64,000 nucleotides of DNA, from positions 13,975,061 to 14,039,060 of the forward strand of contig CM038912.1 of NCBI GenBank assembly GCA_021904315.1, given 5' to 3'. This DNA is from Sphagnum magellanicum. Its lineage: Eukaryota; Streptophyta; Sphagnopsida; Sphagnales; Sphagnaceae. Both the position numbers and the translations under genes were made by a program. Under the pieces are notes generated by a model. The model ran no database searches. It was not told the DNA's origin and was given only the letters and a program-made list of their open reading frames with translations. Positions 1 to 10,460 of this stretch are shown piece after piece. Each line of letters opens with the position of its first letter. Positions within the stretch are counted from its first letter, which is position 1.

Positions 1-1513
1 TTGATGATTCTTTAGGTACTAATGCAGATCGAGTACCTCGAGCTCATGTGGCACCAGAAGCAGTTAATTTCTACATCACGCAGGACACACAAAAGCACAT
101 TCTTGCTCCAGTTCTTCGCTCAGGTGAGTTCCAGCAGCATGGGGTGTTCCCTCATAATTCCCATAAATCTGGAACAAGAGGGTTAGCAGTCCCACCTTAG
201 GCCTGTTTGAAGACATCTAGTATGAGGCTGTTGGGCGTATCATGTGTCTTCAGTGGTCTTATTGTTAATTTCATGGTTGAATTATTATGTACTGTGCTTG
301 GGGGAAAGCAGGAGGTTTTCGGATCACTGGCCGAGTTGCAACCCGGTGTGCACTATCAGAACCTATAACTGGGGAGTTAACTGTTGATAGTTCTACTGTT
401 CCCATACGCTCAATTGACCTTCAGCTTTTGCGAGTGGAATCTGTTAATGCTGGTGAGAAAATGGCAACAGAAACTTCTGAAATTCAGAGCACACAGGCAA
501 GATATTCATACCCTTGTCCCTTGAATCTTATTTCATTGCTCTTGGCAAGATAGCTGATATTGGCATATATGGGTGGCTCTGAACTTTGCCATTGGATCTT
601 AATGAGAGTGGAAATTGCTGTTGTTTACTCTCAGACACACACAATTTTTGCTTGTCTTTTGAGACTCTATTGTCCTCCTGGACATTGCAGTCATGAAGCC
701 ACGGCTGGCTTAACCTAGCTGACAACTACTTGAACCCTCTCTTGTATCATAAGAACTTCCAAATCTAGTGCTCCTCATTCCTATGTCACTTGTGATTTTG
801 TTAGGTTGCAGATGGTGATATTTGCAGGGGACTTACAATGCCTATCTACATGGTTCTTCCACGCCTTTTCACATGTCCTACTCTTTCTGCTGGGTATGTG
901 AGTGAAATGATGGATTCAGCAGTTGCTCAAGTAATGGTCTGCAATAGGCATCATTATGTCAAGTGTGGAAAAATCTGAGTTGCAATTTAGGTTGTGAACC
1001 AGTTGGTTAAGACATTGAATCCTGATTTGCACATGCCTAGAAGTTGGTTTTTATGAAGTCTCAGGTACATCAAAGCATGTGTTTCCTACCCTTCCAGATG
1101 AACTGTTGTCAAATTTATTGTGCTATTTTAATGGCAGTTTGCTGTCCATGGTGTGTGCAGAGCATTCTCCTTGGAGTTTGAGCTGTGTATTGTTGTCACC
1201 TTTGACATAGGACTGTCAAAGCATGCAGTACACACTGAGGCTAATGCTTCCAAACAAGCGGTATGTAATGTCTTTTAAGGCAAGGAATAATAATACTGGC
1301 ACAAAGAGTAAATTTTTTTTTTCAAAAGAAAAATTCCATTCAGGTCATGAGATTCTGTTCTTCTGTACATAATTCAAGGCATCAAAAGCATGCCAATATT
1401 CAATGTGTAGATTGAAAGTACCTCGTTCAGAGATTTTTACACAACTTCAGCTTGGGTGGTGCTTTTTCCAGATGGCATATGAAAATCTCCCATTGAGGCT
1501 TGTGCGGACTTGA
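1..1513 (+). CDS. VPS26C: VPS26C (DSCR3-like) retromer/retriever subunit, 3' part
   Basis: This is the C-terminal part of an arrestin-fold VPS26-family protein that works in endosome-to-surface cargo recycling (retriever/commander-type complex, cytosolic face of endosomes). Exons seen: 1-123 (gene continues upstream), 312-496, 805-893, 1161-1260 and 1472-1513, ending MAYENLPLRLVRT then TGA. Reading phase agrees at every junction. Family-typical stretches are VNFYITQDTQKH, GGFRITGRV, SGELTV-like PITGELTVDSSTVPI, ADGDICRGLTMPIY and the short last exon. The second intron uses a GC donor (CAG|GCAAGA at 497), not GT. No stop or frameshift is seen in the exons. Downstream to about 2160 is probably 3' UTR. 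Family assignment is from remembered plant and animal VPS26C proteins. Splice sites are my choice; the GC donor is the least certain. Confidence 0.85.
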
Positions 1514-2951
1514 ACTAGGTGTTTATGGTCACTCATCCTAACTCCTACTGCATGACATCTTTGAAGAGGGAAATGAGGTTTTAAGTTGAGATTGTTCAAT
1601 ATGGACATTTTGTACAAAGGCATTGTGATGGAGTACATCTGAGCTTCACTGATATACTTCACCAATTGCCTCTGTCCTTCTCAACAAGAAGAGGCAAAAG
1701 AATTGCAGGGACATGAAGATACTGTTCTTGGAAAAAGATGAAAGGCACTTAGCATGCATGCAATGACGTGGTATCCAGAGGATAATCATTCGTTTTGACT
1801 TGTTCTATTGTAGTCTGTGCTATCATTGGGTCAGTCAGTTTTTAAGCAGTCAATTCATCTCTCTTTAAAACTGTACAGTCTTAATGGTTAATCTTTACCT
1901 CAACATATGAGTTTGATTTTTAAATTTACAGTTGTATCATGCCAGAAATCTGTGCTTAATGGTGATACTGAAAATTTAAATCAAGTTTGAATAAAGTTTT
2001 AAATTCTTGCTCCAGTTTTTGCTAAGATTTTTCAATTCTTAAGTTCATTGCTGTTTGAAGCAAGAAGTGGAATATATTTGAAAACTTGTGCAATTTCTTC
2101 TCCTTACTATCTCTCGTATTTTTATGGTGTGAAAAATAAAGCCCAATCTTCGGTGCAATTCAAGCTTTGCTTCACTGTACATATGTGTTTTATCACCATA
2201 GCCCAGTAGCTTATTTCTTTATGAAAAAAACAGCACAAAGTTGAATGATCTGGACTAACCAAAGTTGGAACACAAGTGATTCAATTCTGAGAGTGAGCAG
2301 GCTATACTAAATGATAGCTGTTAGCATTCTTGGAGGATTTCAAAATAGTATTCTTGGAGGATTCTGTGAAGTATTATTCCAAGAAGGGGTTGATTTGATA
2401 GCAAGAATATTTGACCACTATTTTAAGACTTACATCTCATGGAAATTTCTTTTGAGGAAGTTCTTTTCTTTCACGTGGATCACAGTGCACGGTGATACAG
2501 AGATTCGGAATAAGCTAAAGAGACAAGGAGTGCAGCAATAACTACTGGCAGCTGTCATGCAACAACAATTGAGTTGATGTCAGGTACAATCTTTTCGATC
2601 CATTGTCATACACATGAGAATAGTTACACAGAAAATTACAAATTTTGTCAGACCCAATGTGCAAAATTTGCTAGAAATTCTTGATTAGCACTAGTCTTTA
2701 CACTTTCAACTAGAGTACATTGCAGCTCTCAAGTCACTCAGCGATTCCAGCTTCCATCTTGCAGGAAGTTTATCACGTGCACATTTTTTACCATCACAAC
2801 GTCTAGTGTGATCTGTGCCATGGGACCAGCTTCAGAAGTGGAGCTGTGATGTAATTCTTGGTGCATTAGTGTAATTAGTGAGCATTGGGTGATCTATCTG
2901 ATGTGGTGGAATTTTTGCCTGTGGTGTGTCATTTAGCGGAAAACAGGGGTG
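1514..2951. other. 3' UTR and intergenic sequence
   Basis: The first 600 bases are likely the VPS26C 3' UTR, with several AATAAA-like signals (for example near 1990 and 2135). The rest holds only short open frames without recognisable similarity. I see no RNA gene or clear repeat. Confidence 0.4.
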
Positions 2952-3800
2952 TTAATGGAACGTCTCAGTGACAATGAGTGAGAAGAAGCCCAACATCACC
3001 AATCTCCCATTCCACCTCTCTGTCACAGCTGTGAAGGGGCCAAAGCTATGAGCGTCAGTGGACTCCCCATTCATGATGGGTATCAGTGATGCATATATGA
3101 AGAGCTGGACTGCCCCCACAAAGAACACCAGTCCACTTGTGGTCGGGTTTAACAGCTGCTCCATTACTGTCAGCCCTCACTGCCCAGCATTGCCTGCAAC
3201 AACATCCAATAGCACATATATCAATTGTGGCACCAACTGTCACAGTACTGCAAGCTTGACTCCAAAGCACAAACATTCATCTTAAGACTTCATGCATGAA
3301 GAAGATCAAAACTAGCAAAAAGATGAGAACTGCGTGGCTAGCTATATTGAGAGCAGCTCAAGAGCAGAGCTGCTCTTGTGTTGAATCTTAGAACTCTCAA
3401 AATGTTGTCTTACAAGGTGGCCGTTGATAGTCTCAGGATTAGCACCATCGAAAGCAAACAAGGTAGTGAAAGATTTCTCGCCAGTCTCAGGTCTCGTCTC
3501 AATCTAGGGATGAGGGTAAAACAATCCCAACTTAGGAACAGCACCAAACACAGATTGCTTCTCAGACTCAGTTGTCTCCTGATTCCTGAGGATTGCTGCC
3601 TTGGTGATCTCCTTCTTGGTCAACCAGTCTGCAGCTTCCTTCAATCTGCTGAACCCAGTATTATTATCACCAGCAGCTTCACAGTGCATTGAAGCACCGC
3701 CACCACAGCAGCAAGCTACACAACCTTGACTAGACTGACTACTACCACCCATCATCAAACTGGGCACTTGCAAGACAGCCACAGGAGAACTGTTCAGCAA
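2952..3800 (-). pseudogene. early light-induced protein (ELIP)-like pseudogene
   Basis: ELIPs are thylakoid three-helix proteins of the chlorophyll a/b-binding family that protect against excess light. On the minus strand the first exon (3800 to 3414) carries a plastid-targeting-like Ser/Cys-rich start and then EKSFTTLFAFDGANPETING, the conserved entry into helix I. The last exon (3166 to 2952) carries helix II (FFVGAVQLFIYASLIPIMNG) and helix III (ERWNGRLVMLGFFSLIVTE), with a stop at 2952-2954. Breaks: an in-frame TAG at 3504-3506 upstream of the helix I motif; the helix I signature reads NGHL where NGRL is usual; and after the fragment AMLG (3193-3182) most of helix I is missing and the frame shifts before MEQLL. 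These lesions point to a pseudogene. Small unrecognised introns could rescue part of it, but not the lost helix. Confidence 0.72.
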
Positions 3801-4564
3801 TCCTCTTCAACTGCTGTGCAACAACTGCAACCCTAGTGATCCCAACCCTCCAGAGACAGTTGCTATTGCGGCAGCACAGCACTGCAGACTGCTATTCCAA
3901 GATGCTATTTCCCAAATGTTCATACAAAGAGAAAGAAAGAAAGATAGAAGAATTCCTCAGTGCACTAAAATCACAACCAAAAAGACTCCTTGAAAAACTT
4001 CCAACACTTCAGTTGACACTTCTGCTACTAGTTGCAGATGTTGGTGCTGGTGCTGCTGACTAGAAAAAAGCTTGCATACTTGCAGAGGTACTAATTCAAT
4101 GCTTGTATTAAATTAGCAGCTGCACAATCACACATAACAGTTAAGAACACCACTGAAATCAATTTGGCAGAATCATCAAGCTCAGGAGTTGCTGCAGGTG
4201 CCCAGGATTTAATTAGATGAGTGCGAACAAGCAAATGCAATGGTATGGTATGATATAATATAATATCATATTATGCACAAAACCAGAAGTGGTTTTTATA
4301 GCAGCTGGACAACAAACTGGCTCTTGGGTGATTGGCTTTTTTTTGGCACCTTTTTTCTTGTGAATTTTGTTGCAATTTTGACAAATAAATTAGGGTTTTT
4401 TTTTTTACTATTGTAAATTTATGTAATTTTGGTAATTTTTTTGAAAATTTTGACAATTTTTTTTATATCACAAAAGTGAAAAGATAAAACCCTGATTGGG
4501 ATTTGTGGATAAAAATTATTTTAAATATTTTATTTTATTTTATTTTTAAAAAAGGGAAAAAAAA
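3801..4564. other. AT-rich intergenic sequence
   Basis: Low-complexity A/T-rich DNA with long T runs (4320-4560). The open frame at 3836-4063 has no recognisable similarity. I see no gene here. Confidence 0.4.
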
Positions 4565-4895
4565 GGTGAATGATTGTGCAACTTGCACAACTTGCATGGT
4601 GCCAAGGAGGTTGTTAAAAAATAAGACAACAAGGGGTGTGTCACATTGTGGCCTTGCCACTCACATTAAAACGTATCTTAAAGCAAAAGAAGAATTATGG
4701 GAACTCAAATATTTCACCATGCAAAAATATAATCTTCAAAAAAATCCTCTAAAAGAAACCAAAATCCTTCAAGATATTATAACTCTATAAATAATCTCAA
4801 GTTTCAAACACAAGCCAAAATATCATCTTTCAAAAATCCTCATTTCAAAATAGACCTGTTGTTACTTAGGAGCCAAAATCTCTTAAGCTACTACT
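4565..4895 (+). repeat. dispersed repeat family A, copy 1, left part
   Basis: The stretch from AACAAGGGGTGTGTCACA (about 4630) to AGCTACTA (about 4890) is clearly related to 45210-45500, and in reverse orientation to 49550-49990. Shared landmarks are CTCAAATATTTCACCATGCA, ATCCTTCAAGATAT and AATCTCAAGTTTCAAACACA. In copy 2 the sequence runs on from AAGCTACTATACTCTATAATG without a break; here the matching tail appears only at about 8146, so this copy is interrupted. No coding capacity is seen. It could be a non-autonomous transposon or an LTR fragment; its termini are not defined. Confidence 0.75.
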
Positions 4896-5509
4896 AGTGT
4901 GAACCCTGTGCCTAATGCACAGGTGTGTGCTACCTAGGATGCCACCTAGGTGCTTCAGTTACCCACTTACCTTAGGGTTACACCCTCCTGTGGAGTCCAG
5001 CAAAATCTGGCATGGGGCCTTCTGCTTCACAGAATGGACCATTTTGAAGGAGTGAAATGCCTTGTGGCCATGGAAACTGAATTAAATTGCTATTAGGTGC
5101 TCACCCAAGGCTTTGCTGGGAGCTAGAAGGATTTTTTTTTTCATTTTTCTCTCGTTCCCAATGTGTTCCCTTTAAGTTCTCAATGGGTTCCCAATATGTT
5201 GCCCAAGTTCCCAATGTATTCCCCAACATATTCTCCATAGCATCTCACTTTAATCCCATATCGTCCTCGTCCTGACGCCCGGAGAAACACAGGGCTTGGG
5301 TGGTTGGGGCTGCAATTATTATAAGCCCGGGCGCTTCACCTTTACTGCCATACAACTGTTGCTCCATTCCCTTCAAGAGCGCGCCTGGTCTTTTGCTACA
5401 CCTTTTCCTCCCTCCCCAAGAAGCTAAACTGCTAGCATGTGCAAGTTTCGCTATATTTAACTACTGTCCGTCCTATGGATCTGTGTAATTGGATTCTTCG
5501 CGGACTGCG

Positions 5510-5550
5510 CTGTATAATATCGTATAATACCGTATAATGTATTATACAAC
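5510..5550. repeat. hAT subterminal repeats, 3' side of transposase
   Basis: Four near-copies of GTATAAT or its reverse complement lie within about 40 bases, partly as an inverted pair (CGTATAAT and GTATTATAC). They sit just outside the transposase stop codon and match the cluster at 7936-8010. Such clusters are typical transposase-binding sites. Confidence 0.6.
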
Positions 5551-7794
5551 ACTTAGAGGTCCACCATCCACCTCATTCGTAGATGTTACCCTCGACGCCT
5601 CGTCCATCACCTCCTTGGCCTCGAAGATATCCTCGTCATGCATGCCGTCTACGCCCTCGGATATGTTAACACGATCAAATTCATCAACGCTACCACCAAC
5701 AGCATCCTCATCCTCGTCGACAGGGTCCATTTCATGTTCAGATTCATATCCGCTATCAGGGCAGAGTTGGTGTAGCCACTTGCAGAACTTTGTATCCCTT
5801 GTTGAAGCGATTTGACGATTGAACTGTTCCGAATTGAACAGAATGGCGGTCCCGGTCTCGATCTTGTGCTTGCCCAACCAAGCTCGTGAGCGACTATGAA
5901 CGCGTTTGGCCGCCTTGTGATTGCGCTCACCCCCGCTTGCCCCTGTCGGATTCTTGTGCAATGCAGATAGGCGACCGTTGATGGCACCGTAGTAATGATC
6001 GTCAAATAAGGTCCACAATTCAGACGGCTTGAAGGTGATGTCATTGAAATCATCATCTTTGTCCATCGGGCGCACAATAAACATGGCGAACTCGCTAAAG
6101 AGTTTTCGCCGGAGGTCGTCGTTGCCATTTGCAAGACGGTTGATTGCGGCCTTCGACTACTGGTTGATTGAAGACTTCCCCAATTGCAAGAACTTTTGGC
6201 TGAACTTTGCCGCGATCCTAGTGCGCATGGGGGTGAATAATGGATCAGTAGCAAATGTAAGAGCATGGGCCTCCGTGTAAATTGTCGAGAAGCGGTGGTG
6301 AATCATCGTCACAATCTGTTCGATATCATTTATAGTCAAATCCAATGCGTCCTTGACAGCGGAATTCAACGTCTTAATGTGGAACTTGATCGCCACGAAA
6401 CAGGCATACACAGCAGAAAATGTCGCGTCGTCTCCTTCCAAATATGTTAAACATGAGCAGATCGTCTTAAAGAGTGCCTCCATCGCAGACACGCCCTTCT
6501 AATAAGATTGATCTATAACCAAAGCTTTCAGTTCGTCAGATATATCAATGTCATAATCGGCATTAAGAATTTCGCCTGGCAACGATGCACATGCCAATTT
6601 GATAGTGCTGGCACGCTGAGCGGTGTAGTAGACAGTACCCCATCGGGTCTTCGTAAAGAGAATGAGCACGTATGTCTTCCGATATTTCTCAATGCAGAGC
6701 TTGTCGAACAACTTTAACAAAAGATGGGACGACTTGAACGTCTTGACCATAAACATGATCTGTTTTAAAACCCGATTCATTCCTGGAAAGTGTTTGCACA
6801 AATCCATGCAAAGGTTGTGGATCGCATGGGGTGCACAGCCGTACGTAAACATGAACTCGTTCGATTTAAGACATTCCTTGCGCAGCTTAACCATGACGCC
6901 TAGTGAATCGCTGCAGAAGCAGAACATCAGTGGATTAACGAAGTGTTCATTCTTGGTGCAGGGCAGCCCTTCTTCACCCTGCTGTTCTACGACTTCAACA
7001 TCACTGTCTAGATCTACAATCCTTTCGATGTTCCTTGATAAGACGAAACCAGGAGCCGACTTACAAATATTTCCCAAAAGGCACAACTTGCAGTCCAAAA
7101 CCTTTTCCAACAAATTCACTGCACTCTCTCTATGCAGTTCCATTGTAAAATGTTCCAAGAACATTGCAATTGGTGAACAAGCCATCAAGTTGATCACCTG
7201 CTTGCCCTGCACATTCGTGGAGCCATCCAAGGTAAGGCAGATCAGCGACATCTTGCTCAGTGCGAGAAGAACATCGTTCATTACATATAAGTATTCATCT
7301 CGCATCAATTGACCACCAATAGCTTTTGTAGAAGGAAGTTGAAAGTAGCCACGAAACGACTTAAAGAACAGCTTCCATGTCGGATGCTCAAATGCAACAA
7401 ATGGCATAGCCGTGCGGTGAACAGCACATGCAAATAGTGTATCGAGCTTTTGCTGTTCATCCTTCTTCAAGAAATCAAAATGCTTCCGACCGCCAGAGAA
7501 GAAATCGTCCTCGGAATCATTCGGGGACACTGACTTGCTCTGGTTGCTGCTGGCGGGGGCCGATGAACTAACGGTTAATGGTACCATCTTCTTTCGAGAT
7601 GGCTGGAACCCAGCTTCTAATTGGCCTATTGACCGCGCCCGCTTCTTACAACCAGCATAGTGATCGCACATGCGACCCACTGCCGTAATCACCGGTTCAT
7701 TGCAAGAGAAACACTTGCAGTACATTGACCTGGCATCACCCTGCCTATAACAAGCTCCGAACTTCTCCCAAATAACATCTTTTGGCTTCCCCAT
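5542..7794 (-). pseudogene. hAT transposase with BED zinc finger, two in-frame amber codons
   Basis: A single reading frame of about 750 codons runs from ATG at 7794 to a stop at 5542, broken only by TAG at 6499-6501 and TAG at 6157-6159. The N-terminus (MGKPKDVIWEKFGACYR) followed by CKCFSC and, about 19 residues on, HYAGCKK fits a BED-type zinc finger. The middle part contains LTLDGSTNVQGKQVINLMA, matching the hAT catalytic-domain block with its Asp. The C-terminal part, with KRVHSRSRAWLGKHKIETG, resembles the dimerisation region. The transposase would excise and reinsert the element in the nucleus. The absence of frameshifts suggests recent inactivation. An ATG 15 codons upstream (7839) is possible, but 7794 gives the usual MGK-type start. 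Confidence 0.8.
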
Positions 7795-7935
7795 TTTGAA
7801 TAGACAATGACAAATCTGAAATCTCACACTTTGTAGCAAGCCAGCAACCCTCTGATTCTCTGAAGTCTGAACTCCACGGACTCCACGTCCGACTCATTTG
7901 GACTCCGTAACGGTCCGTTACTAACGGACTCATTC

Positions 7936-8160
7936 GGACTGTATAATATTCATTCGGTTTGAGAGAGTTGTATAATACAGCGGTATAATACCACGGGTAT
8001 AATACCACAATTATACATACAAACCCATAATCCGTCCGGATTAAGGGGAAGCTTCACGACGTCCTCACTATATTTAACTACTGTCCGTAGCCACTGTCCG
8101 TCTGGAGTCAGGGGAAGGAACTTTCTTCCTTTACATTATATAATACTCTATAATGATTCT
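7936..8160. repeat. hAT subterminal repeats, 5' side of transposase
   Basis: Multiple TATAATAC/TATAATAT motifs (about 7943, 7971, 7983, 7999) and ACTGTCCG motifs (8080, 8097) lie upstream of the transposase start. A palindromic block around 7906-7928 (ACGGTCCGTTACTAACGGAC) adds to the dense repeat structure. The region probably combines the transposase promoter with its binding sites. Confidence 0.55.
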
Positions 8161-8240
8161 AAACACAATATCCTTGCCTTGGTAGGCAAGGCCAACAAAT
8201 ATGCAACTTGCATAGCTTGAAAAAGGTTACATTAAAATAA
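8146..8240 (+). repeat. dispersed repeat family A, copy 1, right part
   Basis: ACTCTATAATGATTCTAAAC followed by ACAATATCCTTGCCTTGGTA matches 45503-45545 almost base for base, and in reverse 49590-49620. It contains the short palindrome CCTTGCCTTGGTAGGCAAGG. It is the continuation of the copy interrupted at about 4895. Confidence 0.7.
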
Positions 8241-10437
8241 ATTTAAAATTTTTTAAAAAAAAGAAAAAAAAAAGGCATCGTAATTGTGTAGCTCTAGGGA
8301 GCTTATGTGAATTAAAAAACAAGAAGCATTTAGGGAGATTACATTAAAGGAAGTTTGCACAACTTGCATCGTAGTTTGTAACTTGTATATAGCTTGGGCA
8401 AAAAAAATTTAGGAGATCACACATAAATTCTTGTCATTCTTGAAGTTCTTTTTTTAAAAAATTTTTATAAAGGTGTTGTTTACATTTATGTGTGTCTTTA
8501 TAACAATTAACATGATAACAAACCAAAAAAAAAAGTGTAAAAGATAAATGATTGCATATATTGTTGACAAAACCAAACGAAAAGGCATGTGATGATGACA
8601 ATACAAGGAGTCCCATTGCTAATGCAAGGTGAAAATTTGATGATGCAAGTGTTACAATGGGAATCCCAATGCCACTTATTTGTGATAGTTGTAATTGTAG
8701 ACACAAATAGAGGCATGTGGTGGAGATGGAGTGTTAGTGAGGACAAGCTACTACAAATCAGGTGGACACACATAAACATACACACACACACACACTCTAC
8801 ATATATATATATATATATATATATGCATATAGGTGTATCTATATGAATATGAGATATTATGAGCTAGCAATGCATGTTGGAAGACACTTAATTTAATCTC
8901 GTTGAGAGTTAATGACCACAAGCTAGTACAATTAGATGATGTAATCGTATACACAAAAGAACATTTGATTCTAATGGTGAGAAAAGGTGTTGTCTAGGTT
9001 GACAATTTTTGAAAGAAGAGAGAAAAGCATGAGAGATTTGTCTTTCCGCCACACTAGGTGAGGGGCCTACCTTTCAAAATTGGGCTTCTATATGCAATTT
9101 AGCAACATTGGGAAATTGTTGTTCTTCATTTTTATTTTTTAAATGTAAGGTCTCCTTTTTGGAGGGGGCTTTATGCATAATGAAAAGGAGCCCCTTGTTA
9201 CACCCATGCCCCCTACTTTGGGCTTGTAAGAATGTCTATCACATTCAACCGTGGTGTACATTTATTTCTCAATCCTCACTAATGAAGATGGAAAATGAAA
9301 CGAGGTGATAGACCATTTAAAGTCAATCACTTGGGCCAATTAAAAAACCATTCATTTTGTTATGTAAACATTGCATCATATGCAAATTTATTAACCCAAA
9401 CTAGCATGCATACAAATATCTATTGTACTTCATCCAAAATATATGTTGTGTAGATCACCGGTGTGGCTACTCTTAACAAGTTATCTATCAACAACCTTTT
9501 TGAACAAGGTGTTTCAAATTTCGAATTCATAGAGTCCATTAGTATACCCATTTTAGCACGGTTGTGCACCTTGAAGACACAAAAATATGATTTGCATCCT
9601 AGATGGAGAAAATGATCCATTCATGAATGAAATATATTGTATTTGAGTGTGGGACAAGGCTCCAACTATTTAAGAAATTAAAAGCAATTCATGTGAAGAA
9701 TCATCATGTTTTGCATGGTCATAGCTTGGACTAGTGCGTGCTTCGTATACCCTTTGTGACTATACCTATTTACAACTCATTAATTAATTGGGGGTGCATC
9801 ACACAATGTGGGGCATGGGTGCATCCCAAAGCTCAATGTTTTTTTAAAATTTTGTATTGGGCCACTTTATTAGCCTTTTCACAAAAAAAATTCCAATGAA
9901 TATTCCTCAAACAAAAAGCTTTTACATCAAGTAGGTGTTGTGGAAGTGATTCCCTTTAGCCCACTCACCAATATACATTAGAATCCTGCACTTTTGGGCA
10001 TGTAATGTACCCATGCACCCAATATGCAATACCACGAATGTGCACTCAAAATATTCCCCAATAGCACCATTGTTTGTCTCACCTCATTGCTTGGATAGAA
10101 TTTTCATTCTTACATTTTATTCATCATCATTTTTGGCTTCTGCTTTTACAAGAGCTTGGGTACTATTGTGATTCACATTAATTAGTTTAATTGATTGTGA
10201 TGCATCCTAAAACTCAATTTTTTTGCATGGCAATGGCCCATCACCAAAAACCCTTGTAAAACAACTTTGGGAATGCTCTATTTGACACTAGCAACCATGT
10301 TGAAAATTTGGTAGGAGGTGGTTATTGCCTCATGTCATAAGTCCTTTGGAGGCATGAATATGTGTCAAGCTACAACCATATGTGTACATGCAAAAGTCGG
10401 ACATATACAAAGTCTAAAAACAACGCATCTGGCTAGG
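8241..10437. other. AT-rich intergenic sequence
   Basis: A/T-rich DNA with no convincing coding region. Open frames on both strands are short and in low-complexity sequence. The region around 8280-8380 echoes family A flanks (TTGCACAACTTGCATCG). I see nothing else that I can name. Confidence 0.4.
8779..8831. repeat. (CA)n followed by (TA)n microsatellite
   Basis: About eight CA units (8779-8795) are followed after a few bases by about 13 TA units (8800-8825). A simple sequence repeat. Confidence 0.9.
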
Positions 10438-10460
10438 GGGTTTAGGGTTTAGGGTTTAGG
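10438..10460 (+). repeat. telomere-like (TTTAGGG)n, three units
   Basis: GGGTTTAGGGTTTAGGGTTT: three perfect plant-type telomere units in an intergenic context. It is an interstitial telomere-like repeat, not a chromosome end. Confidence 0.85.

Larger units (their letters stand above)
4895..8145 (-). mobile_element. inserted DNA containing a hAT transposon
   Basis: Comparison with the uninterrupted family A copy at 45.5 kb shows that about 3.2 kb has been inserted. Its core is a hAT-type transposon with a minus-strand transposase frame (5542-7794), more GC-rich than its surroundings. Both ends of the core carry clusters of the motif GTATAATAC in both orientations, as expected of subterminal transposase-binding repeats. 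A 21-bp direct repeat (CTATATTTAACTACTGTCCG plus T) occurs at about 5451 and 8068. I could not settle the terminal inverted repeats or the 8-bp target duplication. The left 400 to 600 bases (4895-5450) may be a further nested element. Confidence 0.6.

Noticed and set aside
5649-6266. 205-codon minus-strand frame overlapping the hAT transposase
   Set aside because: It is a shadow frame; the alternative frame contains the recognisable hAT C-terminal sequence.
6662-7312. 216-codon plus-strand frame
   Set aside because: Antisense to the transposase and without recognisable domains.
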